This document shows, piece by piece, positions 48,512 to 59,311 of a stretch of 64,000 bases of DNA; position 1 is the first letter of the stretch, and each line of letters starts with the position of its first letter. The translations under genes and the position numbers were made by a program. Origin of the DNA: Vibrio stylophorae (lineage in GTDB: Bacteria > Pseudomonadota > Gammaproteobacteria > Enterobacterales > Vibrionaceae); NCBI RefSeq assembly GCF_921293875.1, contig NZ_CAKLDI010000001.1, positions 2,605,915-2,669,914 on the forward strand, in the 5' to 3' direction. Below the pieces are notes generated by a model that saw nothing but the letters and a program-made list of their open reading frames with translations, was not told the origin of the DNA and made no database searches.

Positions 48512-48754
48512 TTACTCCACTTCTTCCATTTTACCAAGTAGCGCACGAACGCGGTTTTGCCATGCATCGTGATCTTGACGCATACGCTCGTTCTCTTCCG
48601 CCATCATCGCTTTGTCTTGCTCAAGCTGAGTCGAGTTTTGAGTCAGTGCTTGGTTCTGTTCTTTAAGCTCTTCAATTTCCATCTGCAGAAGCGAAATGGT
48701 ATCAACCGCCATCTGAACTTTTTGTTCCAGTTTTTCGAGTACATCGATAGACAT
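48512..48754 (-). CDS. zapB: Cell division protein ZapB
   Basis: ZapB is a coiled-coil protein that layers inside the Z ring through ZapA and links it to MatP and the chromosome terminus. The 80-residue product starts [20 protein letters not shown] and is helical with heptads throughout, ending in [10 protein letters not shown] used the internal ATG that gives the family start; a frame 28 codons longer is open upstream. Confidence 0.94.
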   Translation of the reverse strand: MSIDVLEKLEQKVQMAVDTISLLQMEIEELKEQNQALTQNSTQLEQDKAMMAEENERMRQDHDAWQNRVRALLGKMEEVE

Positions 48755-49080
48755 TGATTTCACCTTAGTTACGGGCGCAGCGCGCAAAAAATTTGTATCT
48801 GTCTCTATTCTAACCAGCTCACGCACGAACAACAGCAAAAGATCAGCATTCCAGCAATCAATTGCGCAGGGAATAAGCAGTCTTCACCGAACCCTGACAT
48901 TTCAGTGGTTAAAATCACCAGTTCCGATTTCATTATTAGCTGCTCAACCTAGTTGCCAGTCAACAAATAAAATAATGCGATGCGCCATGGCAACCGTTTG
49001 CTTAACCATGATAAGATTGCGCCGATTTTTTATCCCCACCCGCAGACAACTGCACAACCTGAGCAAATTCTGGAGTAGAA
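48755..49080. other. zapB-glpX divergent intergenic region
   Basis: These 326 nt between divergent genes contain no ORF that I can support. A CTGGAG ribosome site lies directly before glpX. An AT-rich AACAAATAAAATAATGCG stretch at about 48962-48980 may hold promoter elements for either side, but no clear -35/-10 pair was identified. Confidence 0.5.
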
Positions 49081-50088
49081 ATGAGAGGCGAACTGGCAAT
49101 TGAGTTTTCCCGTGTGACTGAAGCTGCCGCCCTAGCAGGCTATAAGTGGCTTGGCCGTGGTGACAAAAACGCAGCGGATGATGCTGCGGTGCGTGCGATG
49201 CGCATTATGCTCAATCAGACCGAAATCAGCGGTGAAATCGTCATTGGTGAAGGCGAAATCGATGAAGCGCCGATGCTCTACATTGGTGAGCGTGTGGGGA
49301 AAGGCGGTGACTGGGTTGATATCGCTGTTGACCCAATCGAAGGTACACGCATGACGGCCATGGGCCAATCCAACGCACTGGCTGTATTAGCTGTGGGTGA
49401 AAAAGACACCTTCTTGCGTGCCCCTGATATGTACATGGAAAAGATCTGTGTTGGCCCTGGCGCCAAAGGCAGCATTGACCTCAACCTATCACTTGCAGAT
49501 AACCTTACTCATGTCGCCAAAGCACTGGGCAAAACCCTTGAAAACCTCACCGTAATCACTTTGGCAAAACCGCGTCATGACCAAGCCATTGCTGAAATGC
49601 AAAAACTGGGTGTGCGTGTTTTTGCAATTCCAGACGGTGACGTTGCGGCATCAATCCTGACCTGTATGCCTGATAGTGAAGTCGATGTACTTTACGGCAT
49701 TGGCGGCGCGCCAGAAGGCGTGGTATCAGCCGCGGTGATCCGTGCGCTTGATGGCGACATGCAAGGCCGCTTGATTCCACGTCATGAAGTAAAAGGCGAT
49801 ACCCCAGAAAACCGCACCATTGGTGAAGAAGAGATTGCACGCTGCCATAAAGAAGGCATCGAAACCAATGCCGTTCTTCGTCTTGAAGAGATGGCTAAAA
49901 ATGACAACGTGATCTTCTCAGCAACTGGTATCACCAAAGGTGATTTGCTTGAAGGGATCCACCGTCAAGGCAATGTGGCCACGTCTGAAACCTTGCTGAT
50001 TCGTGGTAAGTCACGCACCATTCGCCGCATTCGCTCAACTCACTATCTTGATCGTAAAGATGAAGCAGTGAAGAAGATTATTCTTTAA
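49081..50088 (+). CDS. glpX: Fructose-1,6-bisphosphatase class II GlpX
   Basis: GlpX removes phosphate from fructose-1,6-bisphosphate in gluconeogenesis, with Mn2+. The 335-residue product has GRGDKNAADDAAVRAM near residue 22, the metal site GEGEIDEAPMLYIGE and DPIEGTRMTA, and the substrate region YGIGGAPEGVVSAAVIRAL. Neither glpF nor glpK is next to it, so it stands alone. A terminator follows. Confidence 0.97.
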   Translation: MRGELAIEFSRVTEAAALAGYKWLGRGDKNAADDAAVRAMRIMLNQTEISGEIVIGEGEIDEAPMLYIGERVGKGGDWVDIAVDPIEGTRMTAMGQSNALAVLAVGEKDTFLRAPDMYMEKICVGPGAKGSIDLNLSLADNLTHVAKALGKTLENLTVITLAKPRHDQAIAEMQKLGVRVFAIPDGDVAASILTCMPDSEVDVLYGIGGAPEGVVSAAVIRALDGDMQGRLIPRHEVKGDTPENRTIGEEEIARCHKEGIETNAVLRLEEMAKNDNVIFSATGITKGDLLEGIHRQGNVATSETLLIRGKSRTIRRIRSTHYLDRKDEAVKKIIL

Positions 50089-50106
50089 TCCTCTATCAAT
50101 TTTTTC

Positions 50107-50133
50107 AAAAGCCTGCACCATGCAGGCTTTTTT
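50107..50133 (+). terminator. Terminator after glpX
   Basis: AAAAGCCTGCA / TGCAGGCTTTT with CCA loop and T-run. Confidence 0.9.
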
Positions 50134-50250
50134 ATTGCATTTTTCTCGTGCCATTTATCGCATGCTAGGTTTCATCAGCGGATTTAGTGAAGCAATTGCT
50201 TTCTAAATTCACTTCGCCATAATAAAGAAAAGACCAACCGCGGATACGGC

Positions 50251-50871
50251 ATGAAAACACCTGAGAAAATCCTGCACAGCTTAAAACGAGATGGCGACCA
50301 AACCGCACAGCAATTAGGCGAGCGATATGCCATGACTGCCATGGGCGCACGGCAACATCTACAAAAGCTGGTTCATCAAGGATTAGTCGAAGGTTACGAT
50401 GTCAAAGTAGCGGTAGGTCGACCGCAACGCCGTTGGCGGCTCACGGCTAAAAGTCATGAGCAGTTTGATAATCGCCATGGCGACCTGAGCATTCAACTAC
50501 TCAGCGCAGTGCAAGAGCATTTTGGCTCTGATGGCCTAGAACGGGTGATCCACAGCCGTGAACAGCAAACCCTTGCCCGCTATCGCCAACTTTTAGATTT
50601 GTCACAGCCGCTGCATGATCTACTTATCGCGATCGCTAAAATCCGCAGCGATGAAGGGTATATGGCACATGTTGAGTCGCATCCACAGCAAGGTTATTTG
50701 CTGATTGAGCGCCACTGCCCACTGCTTGATGCCGCCCAGCATTGTCAGCAGCTCTGCCGCTCAGAACTCTCTTTGCTTGAACAGCTGCTTAGCCCGCTCT
50801 ATCAGGTTCATCGCGAAAGCCTCATCAGCCAAGGTCAACGCGTCTGCTGTTACCATATCCACACAAACTAA
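50251..50871 (+). CDS. HTH regulator with cysteine-rich C-terminus, possibly Fe-S (SufR-like)
   Basis: The 206-residue product has an N-terminal winged helix (ILHSLKRDGDQTAQQLGERYAMTAMGARQHLQKLVHQGLV) and a C-terminal domain with C156, C165, C169, C199 and C200. C156-x12-C169 plus a late cysteine pair near YHI resembles the [Fe-S] site of SufR-like regulators, though one expected cysteine is not at its usual place. Targets are unknown; no suf or isc gene is nearby. Confidence 0.7.
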   Translation: MKTPEKILHSLKRDGDQTAQQLGERYAMTAMGARQHLQKLVHQGLVEGYDVKVAVGRPQRRWRLTAKSHEQFDNRHGDLSIQLLSAVQEHFGSDGLERVIHSREQQTLARYRQLLDLSQPLHDLLIAIAKIRSDEGYMAHVESHPQQGYLLIERHCPLLDAAQHCQQLCRSELSLLEQLLSPLYQVHRESLISQGQRVCCYHIHTN

Positions 50872-50991
50872 AAACTCAGCATCAACTGACATATCAACGC
50901 GCCTATCTCCGCATTTAACTGTCTCAGCATTTAAGCAGCAAGATCCCCCATCTCATCTAGGATTGAATCAAAGCCTAAATGAGTACAATCG

Positions 50992-51318
50992 ATGACTGCA
51001 TTGCCCCCTTTTGATCAACTGATGCGTCTTGCCGAGCAGCAGCCAAAAGCGCTCGATGCACTTCGCTACCAGCTTAGCCAAGAACTCATCGCGCAAGCCC
51101 CAAAAGAGCGTCAGCCACAGCTTCATGCACATTACAGTCATATCAATCGGCTGATTGGTCTGGGTAAAAATCCACATCATGTCAATGTGCTGCTAAGCCG
51201 AGAATTGCACAAGCAAGTGCACCGGTTACAACGCGCACTCAAGGGCGAGTTATCAGGGGCAAACAACGCCAATCATCACCCTGCTGAAGTGATCCCACTG
51301 GCTCGCCAATACCGCTAA
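50992..51318 (+). CDS. DUF3135 domain protein
   Basis: The 108-residue product is helical and starts TALPPFDQLMRLAEQQPKALD, then LSQELIAQAPKERQPQL and GLGKNPHHVNVLLSRELHKQVHRL, which match the DUF3135 pattern known from vibrios and shewanellae. Function is unknown. It stands alone between the HTH regulator and tpiA, without membrane segment or signal peptide. Confidence 0.75.
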   Translation: MTALPPFDQLMRLAEQQPKALDALRYQLSQELIAQAPKERQPQLHAHYSHINRLIGLGKNPHHVNVLLSRELHKQVHRLQRALKGELSGANNANHHPAEVIPLARQYR

Positions 51319-51420
51319 TTCATCCTCGCCTTTTTGCACCATGGGCCAGTTGATTTCATCCAAACGCTTCACAATTATTCATGAAAAGAGATCAACCCAT
51401 TCATTCATGATTTAAGACAG

Positions 51421-51448
51421 TTCAATGGCGCGCAAAAACTGTTATATT
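51421..51448 (+). promoter_or_regulatory. tpiA promoter
   Basis: TTCAAT (51421-51426), 16-bp spacer, TATATT (51443-51448) with an extended TG (CTGTTATATT). The tpiA start is 45 nt downstream with GGAGA as ribosome site. Confidence 0.75.
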
Positions 51449-51493
51449 CTTACCAGTTTAATTAATTAACTTACCAAATGCGGAGATAATACT

Positions 51494-52264
51494 ATGCGCC
51501 AACCTGTTGTGATGGGTAACTGGAAGCTAAACGGTAGCAAGGAAATGGTAGCAAGCCTAATCAAAGGTCTTGATGCAGAGCTAAATGGCGTTAGCGGTGT
51601 AACCGTTGCGATTGCACCTCCACACCTATACCTAGACCTTGCTGAGCAAGTACTAGACAAAGCAGCAAACAAAATCGTGCTAGGCGCACAAAACGTTGAT
51701 CTTAAAGACAGCGGCGCGTTCACTGGTGACGTATCTCCAGTAATGCTAAAAGATTTTGGTGCAACTCACATCATCATCGGTCACTCAGAGCGTCGTGAAT
51801 ACCACAACGAATCTGACGAGTACGTTGCTGAGAAATTCGCAGTACTAAAAGCACACGGCCTTGTTCCTGTTCTTTGCATCGGCGAAACCGAAGCACAAAA
51901 CGAAGCTGGCGAAACTGAAGCAGTTTGTGCACGTCAAATCGACGCGGTTATCAAAACTCAAGGCGTTGAAGCGCTAGACGGCGCGATCATCGCTTACGAA
52001 CCAATTTGGGCGATCGGTACTGGTAAAGCTGCAACTGCAGAAGATGCACAACGCATCCACGCTTCTATCCGCGCACACATCGCGAAAGAAAGCGCAGACG
52101 TTGCAGAGAAAGTAATCATCCAGTACGGCGGTAGCGTGAAGCCTGAGAACGCAGCTTCTTACTTCGCACAGCCAGACATCGATGGCGCGCTAGTTGGCGG
52201 TGCATCTCTTGACGCAGTAAGCTTTGCAGCAATCGCGAAAGCAGCAGCAGAAGCAAACGCGTAA
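51494..52264 (+). CDS. tpiA: Triosephosphate isomerase
   Basis: TpiA interconverts dihydroxyacetone phosphate and glyceraldehyde-3-phosphate. The 256-residue TIM barrel has the catalytic lysine in GNWKLNGS (K12 region), the histidine in IIGHSERRE and the glutamate in [15 protein letters not shown], the phosphate loop. Codon use is strongly biased (CTA Leu, GGT Gly), typical of a highly expressed gene here. Confidence 0.99.
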   Translation: MRQPVVMGNWKLNGSKEMVASLIKGLDAELNGVSGVTVAIAPPHLYLDLAEQVLDKAANKIVLGAQNVDLKDSGAFTGDVSPVMLKDFGATHIIIGHSERREYHNESDEYVAEKFAVLKAHGLVPVLCIGETEAQNEAGETEAVCARQIDAVIKTQGVEALDGAIIAYEPIWAIGTGKAATAEDAQRIHASIRAHIAKESADVAEKVIIQYGGSVKPENAASYFAQPDIDGALVGGASLDAVSFAAIAKAAAEANA

Positions 52265-52290
52265 TTGATTCAGCGTTAAGCAAAGAATCG

Positions 52291-52319
52291 AAAAAGGTCG
52301 ACCGAGGTCGGCCTTTTTA
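52291..52319 (+). terminator. Terminator after tpiA
   Basis: AAGGTCGAC / GTCGGCCTT with one G-T pair, followed by TTTTT. Confidence 0.82.
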
Positions 52320-52438
52320 TTTGCCTAAATATCAATGTTCACCTGTTCCTATTTTTTTCGAAAACATCTATGTGTTCGGCGCCATGCTCCCTACTCGATT
52401 TCATTCAAACCTCATGCGCGAGCCAATATCAGGGCAAT

Positions 52439-52468
52439 AAAAAAACCGCGCTTTGAAGCGCGGTTTTC
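52439..52468 (-). terminator. Terminator after pfkA
   Basis: Minus strand AAAACCGCGCTT / AAGCGCGGTTTT around a 3-nt loop, followed by TTTTA. Confidence 0.88.
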
Positions 52469-52492
52469 AATGTCATTTCAGCTATCGTGAAA

Positions 52493-53485
<993 letters not shown>

Positions 53486-53586
53486 TCAACTCAAGGCGCA
53501 CGAGGAGGCTTCCACTCTGGCTCGGCACGCCGTAATTTTGTTACTTATGTTGTCTATTTACAACAACCAGTGAATGCTTTGTTGAC

Positions 53587-54510
53587 CTACGTCAGCTTGT
53601 CATCCGCTGAAAAATCAAACTTTTGCTCTCGCTCGTTATGCAGTACCGACAAGGGGTCAAGATGAATCAATACATCAGCGGCAGGGAATTGCTCTAAGAT
53701 CGCATCCTCTACCTGATCCGCCACTGTATGTGCATCAATCAGTGACAATTCATCGTCCAATTCAATATGCAATTGAATAAAACGAATCTCACCCGCCTGT
53801 CGTGTTCTTAGCTGATGTGCGCCGCAAACTTGAGGCACCGCCAATGCTCGCTGGTATATCAGTTTACATTCATCTTCAGGCAATTGACGGTCGAGCAGGG
53901 ATTGAACTGCCTGCTGCGCCATTTTACCCGCACTGACTAAGATATACACGCCAATTAGCACGGCAAACACAGGGTCAGCCCACCACCAGCCCCACCAACT
54001 GAGCGCTAAAGCCACTAAAATTGCGCCATTCATTAGTAGATCGCTTTGATAGTGTAGTGCGTCAGCCGCAATGGCTTGGCTTTGTGTTTGTCGAACCACA
54101 TAACGCTGAAAAGAGAGCAAGGCTAAGGTGACAAGGATGGCCACAAAGGAGATTCCAACCCCTAACTCAGGCGATTGAATATCCTGCGGACGGAAAAATC
54201 GCTCCACCCCATTGAGCACCAAAAAGCATGCAGAACCGCTGATAAACGCCGCCTGAGCCAAAGCGGCCAAAGATTCCGCTTTACCATGACCAAACCGATG
54301 CTCTTCATCGGCTGGTTGTAGCGCATATCGCACCACCAGCATATTGGTGAGCGATGCCAGCAAATCCAATGCGGAATCCACGAGTGACGCCAACATACTG
54401 ACTGATTCGGTATACCACCAAACCACCAGCTTACTGGTCAACAACAAGCTTGCGACTATCGTTGCCGCTAAAGCTGCCCACTGTACTAACTGTTGATAGC
54501 GTGAGGACAT
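53587..54510 (-). CDS. fieF: Cation diffusion facilitator FieF (YiiP)
   Basis: FieF exports Fe2+/Zn2+ from the cytosol by proton antiport. The 307-residue product has six membrane helices, the metal site [12 protein letters not shown] in helix 2 and [10 protein letters not shown] in helix 5 (DxxxD and HxxxD), [12 protein letters not shown] before helix 3, and a cytosolic C-terminal domain with [16 protein letters not shown]. Order with cpxP and pfkA is as in enterobacteria. Confidence 0.95.
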   Translation of the reverse strand: MSSRYQQLVQWAALAATIVASLLLTSKLVVWWYTESVSMLASLVDSALDLLASLTNMLVVRYALQPADEEHRFGHGKAESLAALAQAAFISGSACFLVLNGVERFFRPQDIQSPELGVGISFVAILVTLALLSFQRYVVRQTQSQAIAADALHYQSDLLMNGAILVALALSWWGWWWADPVFAVLIGVYILVSAGKMAQQAVQSLLDRQLPEDECKLIYQRALAVPQVCGAHQLRTRQAGEIRFIQLHIELDDELSLIDAHTVADQVEDAILEQFPAADVLIHLDPLSVLHNEREQKFDFSADDKLT

Positions 54511-54650
54511 TGCTCAATCTCCTCTCTTTTATTCAGTGCGCCAGTATAACGGCTTTCCCTGCGAAATTTGAGTAAATCGGTAAAAATTGCTTCACCTTAC
54601 AGCCTCGATTGAACAAAATTGTGAACAAAGCACGGATCTTGATTCGCGAC

Positions 54651-54679
54651 AAAAAAAAACCGATGCAAATGCATCGGTT
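54651..54679 (-). terminator. Terminator after cpxP
   Basis: Minus strand AACCGATGCA / TGCATCGGTT with a 2-nt loop, followed by TTTTTTT. Confidence 0.88.
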
Positions 54680-54701
54680 TATGACCAAGTTCCATCAGGA
54701 C

Positions 54702-55157
54702 TTAACGATGATGACGCTTACCCTGACAGTTATTCATGCGTTCTTGACGTGCTTCTTGCCACTTTGCTTTTTGCTCTGGGGTAAGAATGCTTAGCATCTC
54801 ATGTTGACGCTTGGCATGAGCCACACGCTTTTCAACTTGCGCATTGACTTGGCTGGTTGCCAATTCACGTACCGCGTTCTCATCAAAACTATCCGCGAGC
54901 ACAAGTTGCTGCATTTGCTGATGATGCGCTTGACGTTCAGCTTGATGCGCTTGGTGGTGCGCTTGCATATCCGCTTTATTTTGTTCACGCAGTGTTTTCA
55001 GCTGCGCTTGCTGATCAGCAGTCAGATCAAGTTGTTTCCAGACTGCGCGATGACCTTCACCACAAGCGCCTTTACCATGGCGACCATGACCTTCAGCGAA
55101 CACAGTAAAACTTGCAGCACCCACACATAGGGCCAAAACGAGGTGACTTGCTTTCAT
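54702..55157 (-). CDS. cpxP: CpxP/Spy family periplasmic chaperone-like protein
   Basis: CpxP damps the Cpx response by binding the CpxA sensor and delivers misfolded proteins to DegP. The 151-residue product has a signal peptide (VLALCVGAASFTVFAEG) and the two LTxxQ motifs of the family, LTADQQAQL and LTPEQKAKW, in a helical, His/Gln-rich body. It is divergent from cpxR over a CpxR box, which supports CpxP over Spy. Confidence 0.9.
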   Translation of the reverse strand: MKASHLVLALCVGAASFTVFAEGHGRHGKGACGEGHRAVWKQLDLTADQQAQLKTLREQNKADMQAHHQAHQAERQAHHQQMQQLVLADSFDENAVRELATSQVNAQVEKRVAHAKRQHEMLSILTPEQKAKWQEARQERMNNCQGKRHHR

Positions 55158-55228
55158 TTGAGTTTACTCTTGGATTGTTGAACACCCTTTCAGCATAAGC
55201 GCCACAAGGTAAAACAGCGCCAAGAGAT

Positions 55229-55243
55229 GTAAAACAACGTAAA
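55229..55243. promoter_or_regulatory. CpxR box between cpxP and cpxR
   Basis: GTAAA-ACAAC-GTAAA is a perfect match to the GTAAA-n5-GTAAA consensus. An additional GGTAAAAC half-site lies about 20 bp to the left. It should serve activation of cpxP and autoregulation of cpxRA. Confidence 0.88.
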
Positions 55244-55304
55244 GTTTGTCATGCTTAAGCGCAGAAGTAGCGACAATATAAAGCGCACTCAGGGGGATTG
55301 TTCC

Positions 55305-56003
55305 ATGCATCACATCTTATTGGTCGACGACGATCAAGAGCTCACTTCGCTCTTGGCCGATTTATTAGCCTTAGAAAATTTTAGCGTCACCATATGTAAC
55401 GATGGAGAAGCGGGTTTAGCGCACGCGATAAGCACGCCGCCAGACCTTATTTTACTTGATGTGATGATGCCCAAGCTCAATGGCATCGAAATGCTGCGAC
55501 GCCTGCGCGAACAAAGTGACACGCCAGTGATCATGCTCACCGCTAAAGGCGAAGAGATTGACCGCGTGCTAGGCCTAGAGCTGGGTGCCGATGATTACCT
55601 TCCCAAACCCTTTAGTGATCGCGAATTGCTCGCTCGCATGCGTGCGATTTTACGCCGCAGTCAATCTCAAAACGCTGGCGCGCAGCAATCGGCAAATCCA
55701 GGTGACATGATTTGTCATGCTGATTTACAACTCTTTCCACGCCAACAAGAGGCACAGTGCCAACAGCAAACCTTAGATCTCACCAGTACGGAGTTTGCAC
55801 TACTCGGCTATTTGATTGCCCACGCCGGGCAAGTGGTCAGCAAAGAGGCTTTAAGTTTGGATGTACTGGGTAAGCGACTGGCCCCCTTTGATCGCGCAGT
55901 GGATATGCACCTTTCCAATCTACGGAAAAAATTGCCACCAAGGTTCGATAGCAAACCACGAGTGAAAACCCTACGTGGCCGCGGCTATTTGTGGGTCGAC
56001 TAA
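55305..56003 (+). CDS. cpxR: Envelope stress response regulator CpxR
   Basis: CpxR is an OmpR-family regulator activated by CpxA. The 232-residue product has a receiver domain with D8/D9, phosphoacceptor D52 in LILLDVMMPK and the lysine in DYLPKPF, and a C-terminal winged helix (LDLTSTEFALLGYLI ... VDMHLSNLRKKL ... TLRGRGYLWV). I used MHHILLVDDD; the frame is open 18 codons upstream without conservation. cpxA starts 1 nt after the stop. Confidence 0.96.
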   Translation: MHHILLVDDDQELTSLLADLLALENFSVTICNDGEAGLAHAISTPPDLILLDVMMPKLNGIEMLRRLREQSDTPVIMLTAKGEEIDRVLGLELGADDYLPKPFSDRELLARMRAILRRSQSQNAGAQQSANPGDMICHADLQLFPRQQEAQCQQQTLDLTSTEFALLGYLIAHAGQVVSKEALSLDVLGKRLAPFDRAVDMHLSNLRKKLPPRFDSKPRVKTLRGRGYLWVD

Positions 56004-56004
56004 A

Positions 56005-57390
56005 ATGCGCTGGCTTTTAAATAGTCTCTACGGCCGTATCTTTGCCCTGTTTTGGCTGACCTTGGCTTTGGTGGTGGCGGCAGTGCTTTGGCTGCCCAAA
56101 TTAGACCCGCGCCAACAGCACGACATTCCTGAAAAATATCTCCAACGTGTGGCGAATCTAAGCCAAGAGCTCTCGACGCTGATTCAAGATAACAGCCTGA
56201 GCCAACGCAATCTGCGTCGAAAATTCCGCAACCTCGAAGACCAGCGCCATGCCCGCTTTTACCTGCTCGATGCTCAAGGTAATTTAAAGTTTAATCGTCA
56301 TCATCGCCAGCCAAGGCCACTGCGAAACTTCGTCAGTATCTCAGATGACCTGCAAGCGCCTAAGCGTAAACTCTATGGTGATTGGCAGCTATCTGGCCCC
56401 TTTCTAGTTCAGGATAAAAACCAGAATTATCATCTATATATTGGTCAACCGAGCCGCAAACCGCCGCCATTTTTCTTACAGATTCTCGACCGACCGCTGC
56501 AATTTTTATTGCTGACATTAGCCATTAGTACACCATTTTTGTTGTGGCTCTCTTGGGCGCTCAGCCAACCTGCACGCCGTTTACAGCAAGCCGCAACTCG
56601 GGTCGCGCACGGACAATTTACGCCTGACCCGTCTTTAGAGCGCGGCAGTCGTGAATTCGCGCAAACCGGACACAGCTTTAACCAAATGGTGCAATCACTG
56701 GCGCAAATGCAGCAAAACCAGCAGCGCTTATTGTCCAACATTTCTCATGAATTGCGCTCCCCCCTAACACGCCTACGAATGGCCAATGCCATTGCCGAGC
56801 GCAAGCAGGGTGAAAGTAAGGAATCCACCCGAATAGCCCTTGAGGCAGATCGCCTTGAGGCGATGATTGCTGCATTGCTGACCCTTTCTCGCGAGCAGCT
56901 CGATGATCTGCACAATCGACAATCCCTCGTCATTGACCAGCTTTGGCTGCCCATTTTGCAAGATGCGCAATTTGAGGCTGAGCAGCGCGGTAAAACCCTG
57001 CGCTATGCTGAATTACCGCAGCAATACTTGCTGGGCCATGCGAATCAACTGATGAGCGCACTTGAAAACGTGATTCGCAATGCCATTAAGTACGCCGAGA
57101 CATCCATTGATATCACCATGGCCTGCGATGAAAAACAGCTGACCATCACCGTCAGTGACGATGGTCCTGGCGTTCCCAACGAGCAGCTTCAAGATATTTT
57201 CCGCCCTTTTTATCGCGTTTCCGATGCGCGTGACCGTGATTCAGGTGGCACTGGTTTAGGTCTAGCGATTAGCGCGCAAGCGGTGCATCAGCACAATGGT
57301 CAAATTGAGGCGATGGAAAATGCGCAAGGTGGACTCAGCGTACGTATCACCCTGCCATTTGCAGCTTGCTCTCCTGACATCAAGCAGTGA
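56005..57390 (+). CDS. cpxA: Envelope stress sensor kinase CpxA
   Basis: CpxA senses misfolded envelope proteins and phosphorylates CpxR. The 461-residue product has two membrane helices (about 10-27 and 170-190) around a periplasmic domain of about 140 residues, a HAMP segment (QPARRLQQAATRVAHG), the phosphoacceptor histidine in NISHELRSPLTRLRMA and the ATPase domain with NVIRNAIKYA, DDGPGVP and GGTGLGLAI. Start has little Shine-Dalgarno and is probably coupled to cpxR. Confidence 0.95.
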   Translation: MRWLLNSLYGRIFALFWLTLALVVAAVLWLPKLDPRQQHDIPEKYLQRVANLSQELSTLIQDNSLSQRNLRRKFRNLEDQRHARFYLLDAQGNLKFNRHHRQPRPLRNFVSISDDLQAPKRKLYGDWQLSGPFLVQDKNQNYHLYIGQPSRKPPPFFLQILDRPLQFLLLTLAISTPFLLWLSWALSQPARRLQQAATRVAHGQFTPDPSLERGSREFAQTGHSFNQMVQSLAQMQQNQQRLLSNISHELRSPLTRLRMANAIAERKQGESKESTRIALEADRLEAMIAALLTLSREQLDDLHNRQSLVIDQLWLPILQDAQFEAEQRGKTLRYAELPQQYLLGHANQLMSALENVIRNAIKYAETSIDITMACDEKQLTITVSDDGPGVPNEQLQDIFRPFYRVSDARDRDSGGTGLGLAISAQAVHQHNGQIEAMENAQGGLSVRITLPFAACSPDIKQ

Positions 57391-57419
57391 CAATAACGCA
57401 GCTTTGAAAGGAGAATGCT

Positions 57420-57887
57420 GTGTTTGAAATTGCCCTTTATGAACCCGAAATTGCGCCCAATACCGGGAATATCATTCGTCTATGTGCTAACTGCGGCGCA
57501 AAGCTGCATTTGATTGAACCGCTTGGTTTTGATCTAGAAGAGAAAAAAGTACGCCGCGCCGGCTTGGATTATCATGATCTCGCCTTGGTCACGCGTCATG
57601 CCAACTTTGAGGCATTTTTACAAGCCACCCAAGGTCAACGTCTCTTTGCCTGCACCACCAAGACCACGGGTTATCATGTAGAAGCGCAATTTCAAGCTGG
57701 TGACATTTTATTGTTCGGCCCTGAAACACGCGGCCTACCTGCCGATTTAATTGCCAGCCTGCCGATGGAGCAGCGCGTTAAAATTCCTATGGTGCCCAAT
57801 AGCCGCAGTCTCAACCTCTCCAATGCGGTGGCCATCATCGCCTATGAAGCTTGGCGTCAACTGGGCTTTGGCGGCAGCATTCGCTAG
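57420..57887 (+). CDS. trmL: tRNA (cytidine/uridine-34-2'-O)-methyltransferase TrmL, GTG start
   Basis: TrmL methylates the wobble nucleotide of leucine tRNAs. The 155-residue SPOUT protein has [15 protein letters not shown] at the N-terminus and the knotted AdoMet site [12 protein letters not shown] and [18 protein letters not shown]. The GTG start follows AAAGGAGA. It lies 29 nt after cpxA, possibly in the same transcript. Confidence 0.96.
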   Translation: MFEIALYEPEIAPNTGNIIRLCANCGAKLHLIEPLGFDLEEKKVRRAGLDYHDLALVTRHANFEAFLQATQGQRLFACTTKTTGYHVEAQFQAGDILLFGPETRGLPADLIASLPMEQRVKIPMVPNSRSLNLSNAVAIIAYEAWRQLGFGGSIR

Positions 57888-57918
57888 CCACGCTATCGCA
57901 TCGCAACTCATCAAGAAC

Positions 57919-57944
57919 AAAAAAGGCGCTCGAAGCGCCTTTTT
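57919..57944. terminator. Bidirectional terminator between trmL and argD
   Basis: AAAAAGGCGCT / AGCGCCTTTTT with CGA loop; the flanking genes converge. Confidence 0.88.
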
Positions 57945-57972
57945 GATTGTTTTGCTTGTCTCAAACTAATGA

Positions 57973-59190
57973 CTAAGCGATCGCTTTTTCTTGCAGCTCC
58001 GTAATGGCTCGCGCTAGCTTGCCAATGGCTTGCTCAATTTCAGCAGGGGTAATAATCAGTGGCGGCGTAAAACGCAGTACATTTTTGCCCGCAACCAGCA
58101 TCAGCAACCCTTGCTGCGCAGCGGCGGCCATAATTTCACCGGCGCGCCCTTGCCACTGTTGGTTGAGCTCAGCACCCACTAACAAACCTTGCCCACGCAC
58201 CGTTTGAAATAGATGGTATTGCTCATTGAGCTGATTGAGCGCTTGTACCAATGCGGCGCCCGATAGCTGCACCTTAGCAAGAAAACTTGGCTCACTGACC
58301 ACATCGACCACCGCATTTGCCACCGCACAGGCCAATGGATTCCCGCCATAGGTCGAACCATGAGTACCTGGCGTAAAGTGCTTCGCACAGCTTTCTGTGG
58401 TGAGCATCGCGGCAATAGGAAAACCGCCGCCCAAGGATTTCGCGCTGGTCAAAATATCAGGGATCACGCCAGTGGCTTGATAGGCATAAAAATGCCCCGT
58501 ACGCCCAACACCCGTTTGCACTTCATCAACAATTAGCAGTGCGTTGTGGCGATCGCATAGCTCACGTAATCCTTTCAGGAAGTTCAGATCCACAGGGATC
58601 ACACCGCCTTCCCCTTGAATCAGCTCAACCACCACGGCGCAGGTGCGTGATGACATCGCCGCACTGACTGCCGCTAAATCGTTATAGGGAAGATGACGGA
58701 TCTCTTGCGGTTTTGGTCCAAAACCATCGGAGTAACAGGCTTGACCGCCTACCGACACAGTAAAAAAGGTACGGCCATGAAAGCCTTGTTTAAACGCGAT
58801 AATCTCGCTTTTCTCAGGACCATAAAGATTAACCGCAGCGCGACGTGCGAGCTTAAATGCGGCCTCATTGGCCTCAGCGCCTGAGTTACAAAAAAATACG
58901 CGATCAGCAAAACTATGGGCTTTGAGTTTGCCAGCCAGTGCCAACGCTGGCTCATTGGTCATAATATTGCTGACATGCCACAAACGTTGACTCTGCTGAG
59001 CAATAGCATCCACCAGCACTGGATGACAGTGACCCAAACAGTTCACCGCAATGCCACCGGCCAAATCCAGATATGCGTGACCCGCCTGATCCCATAAGGT
59101 ACACCCTTCGCCGCGCACAGGCACCATGGCCATTGGCGCATAACAAGGAACCATATCCTGATCAAAGTGCTCACGTGTCACTTGGCTCAT
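57973..59190 (-). CDS. argD: Acetylornithine/succinyldiaminopimelate aminotransferase
   Basis: ArgD transaminates N-acetylglutamate semialdehyde in arginine synthesis and also serves lysine synthesis. The 405-residue PLP enzyme has [34 protein letters not shown], the aspartate in [16 protein letters not shown] and the PLP lysine in [17 protein letters not shown]. Two ARG boxes lie directly upstream, favouring argD over the catabolic astC. Confidence 0.94.
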   Translation of the reverse strand: MSQVTREHFDQDMVPCYAPMAMVPVRGEGCTLWDQAGHAYLDLAGGIAVNCLGHCHPVLVDAIAQQSQRLWHVSNIMTNEPALALAGKLKAHSFADRVFFCNSGAEANEAAFKLARRAAVNLYGPEKSEIIAFKQGFHGRTFFTVSVGGQACYSDGFGPKPQEIRHLPYNDLAAVSAAMSSRTCAVVVELIQGEGGVIPVDLNFLKGLRELCDRHNALLIVDEVQTGVGRTGHFYAYQATGVIPDILTSAKSLGGGFPIAAMLTTESCAKHFTPGTHGSTYGGNPLACAVANAVVDVVSEPSFLAKVQLSGAALVQALNQLNEQYHLFQTVRGQGLLVGAELNQQWQGRAGEIMAAAAQQGLLMLVAGKNVLRFTPPLIITPAEIEQAIGKLARAITELQEKAIA

Positions 59191-59203
59191 ACCACACCAT
59201 CCT

Positions 59204-59242
59204 TAGTGAATATTTATTCTTAAATAATGAAATTAAATTTAT
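59204..59242. promoter_or_regulatory. ArgR operator: two ARG boxes upstream of argD
   Basis: Box 1 TAGTGAATATTTATTCTT (59204-59221) and box 2 TAATGAAATTAAATTTAT (59225-59242) are 18 bp each, separated by 3 bp, the normal ARG box layout. They end 14 nt before the argD start and should overlap its promoter. Confidence 0.8.
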
Positions 59243-59311
59243 TATGACGAGGCAATCCTTCACCCGTCAAGCGCTGCTTAAATAATTCGCCGATTATTTT
59301 TCCAGCATTAG

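Noticed and set aside
54587-54784. Small plus-strand frames across the cpxP terminator
   Set aside because: They run through a terminator hairpin and the antisense strand of cpxP, with no family match.
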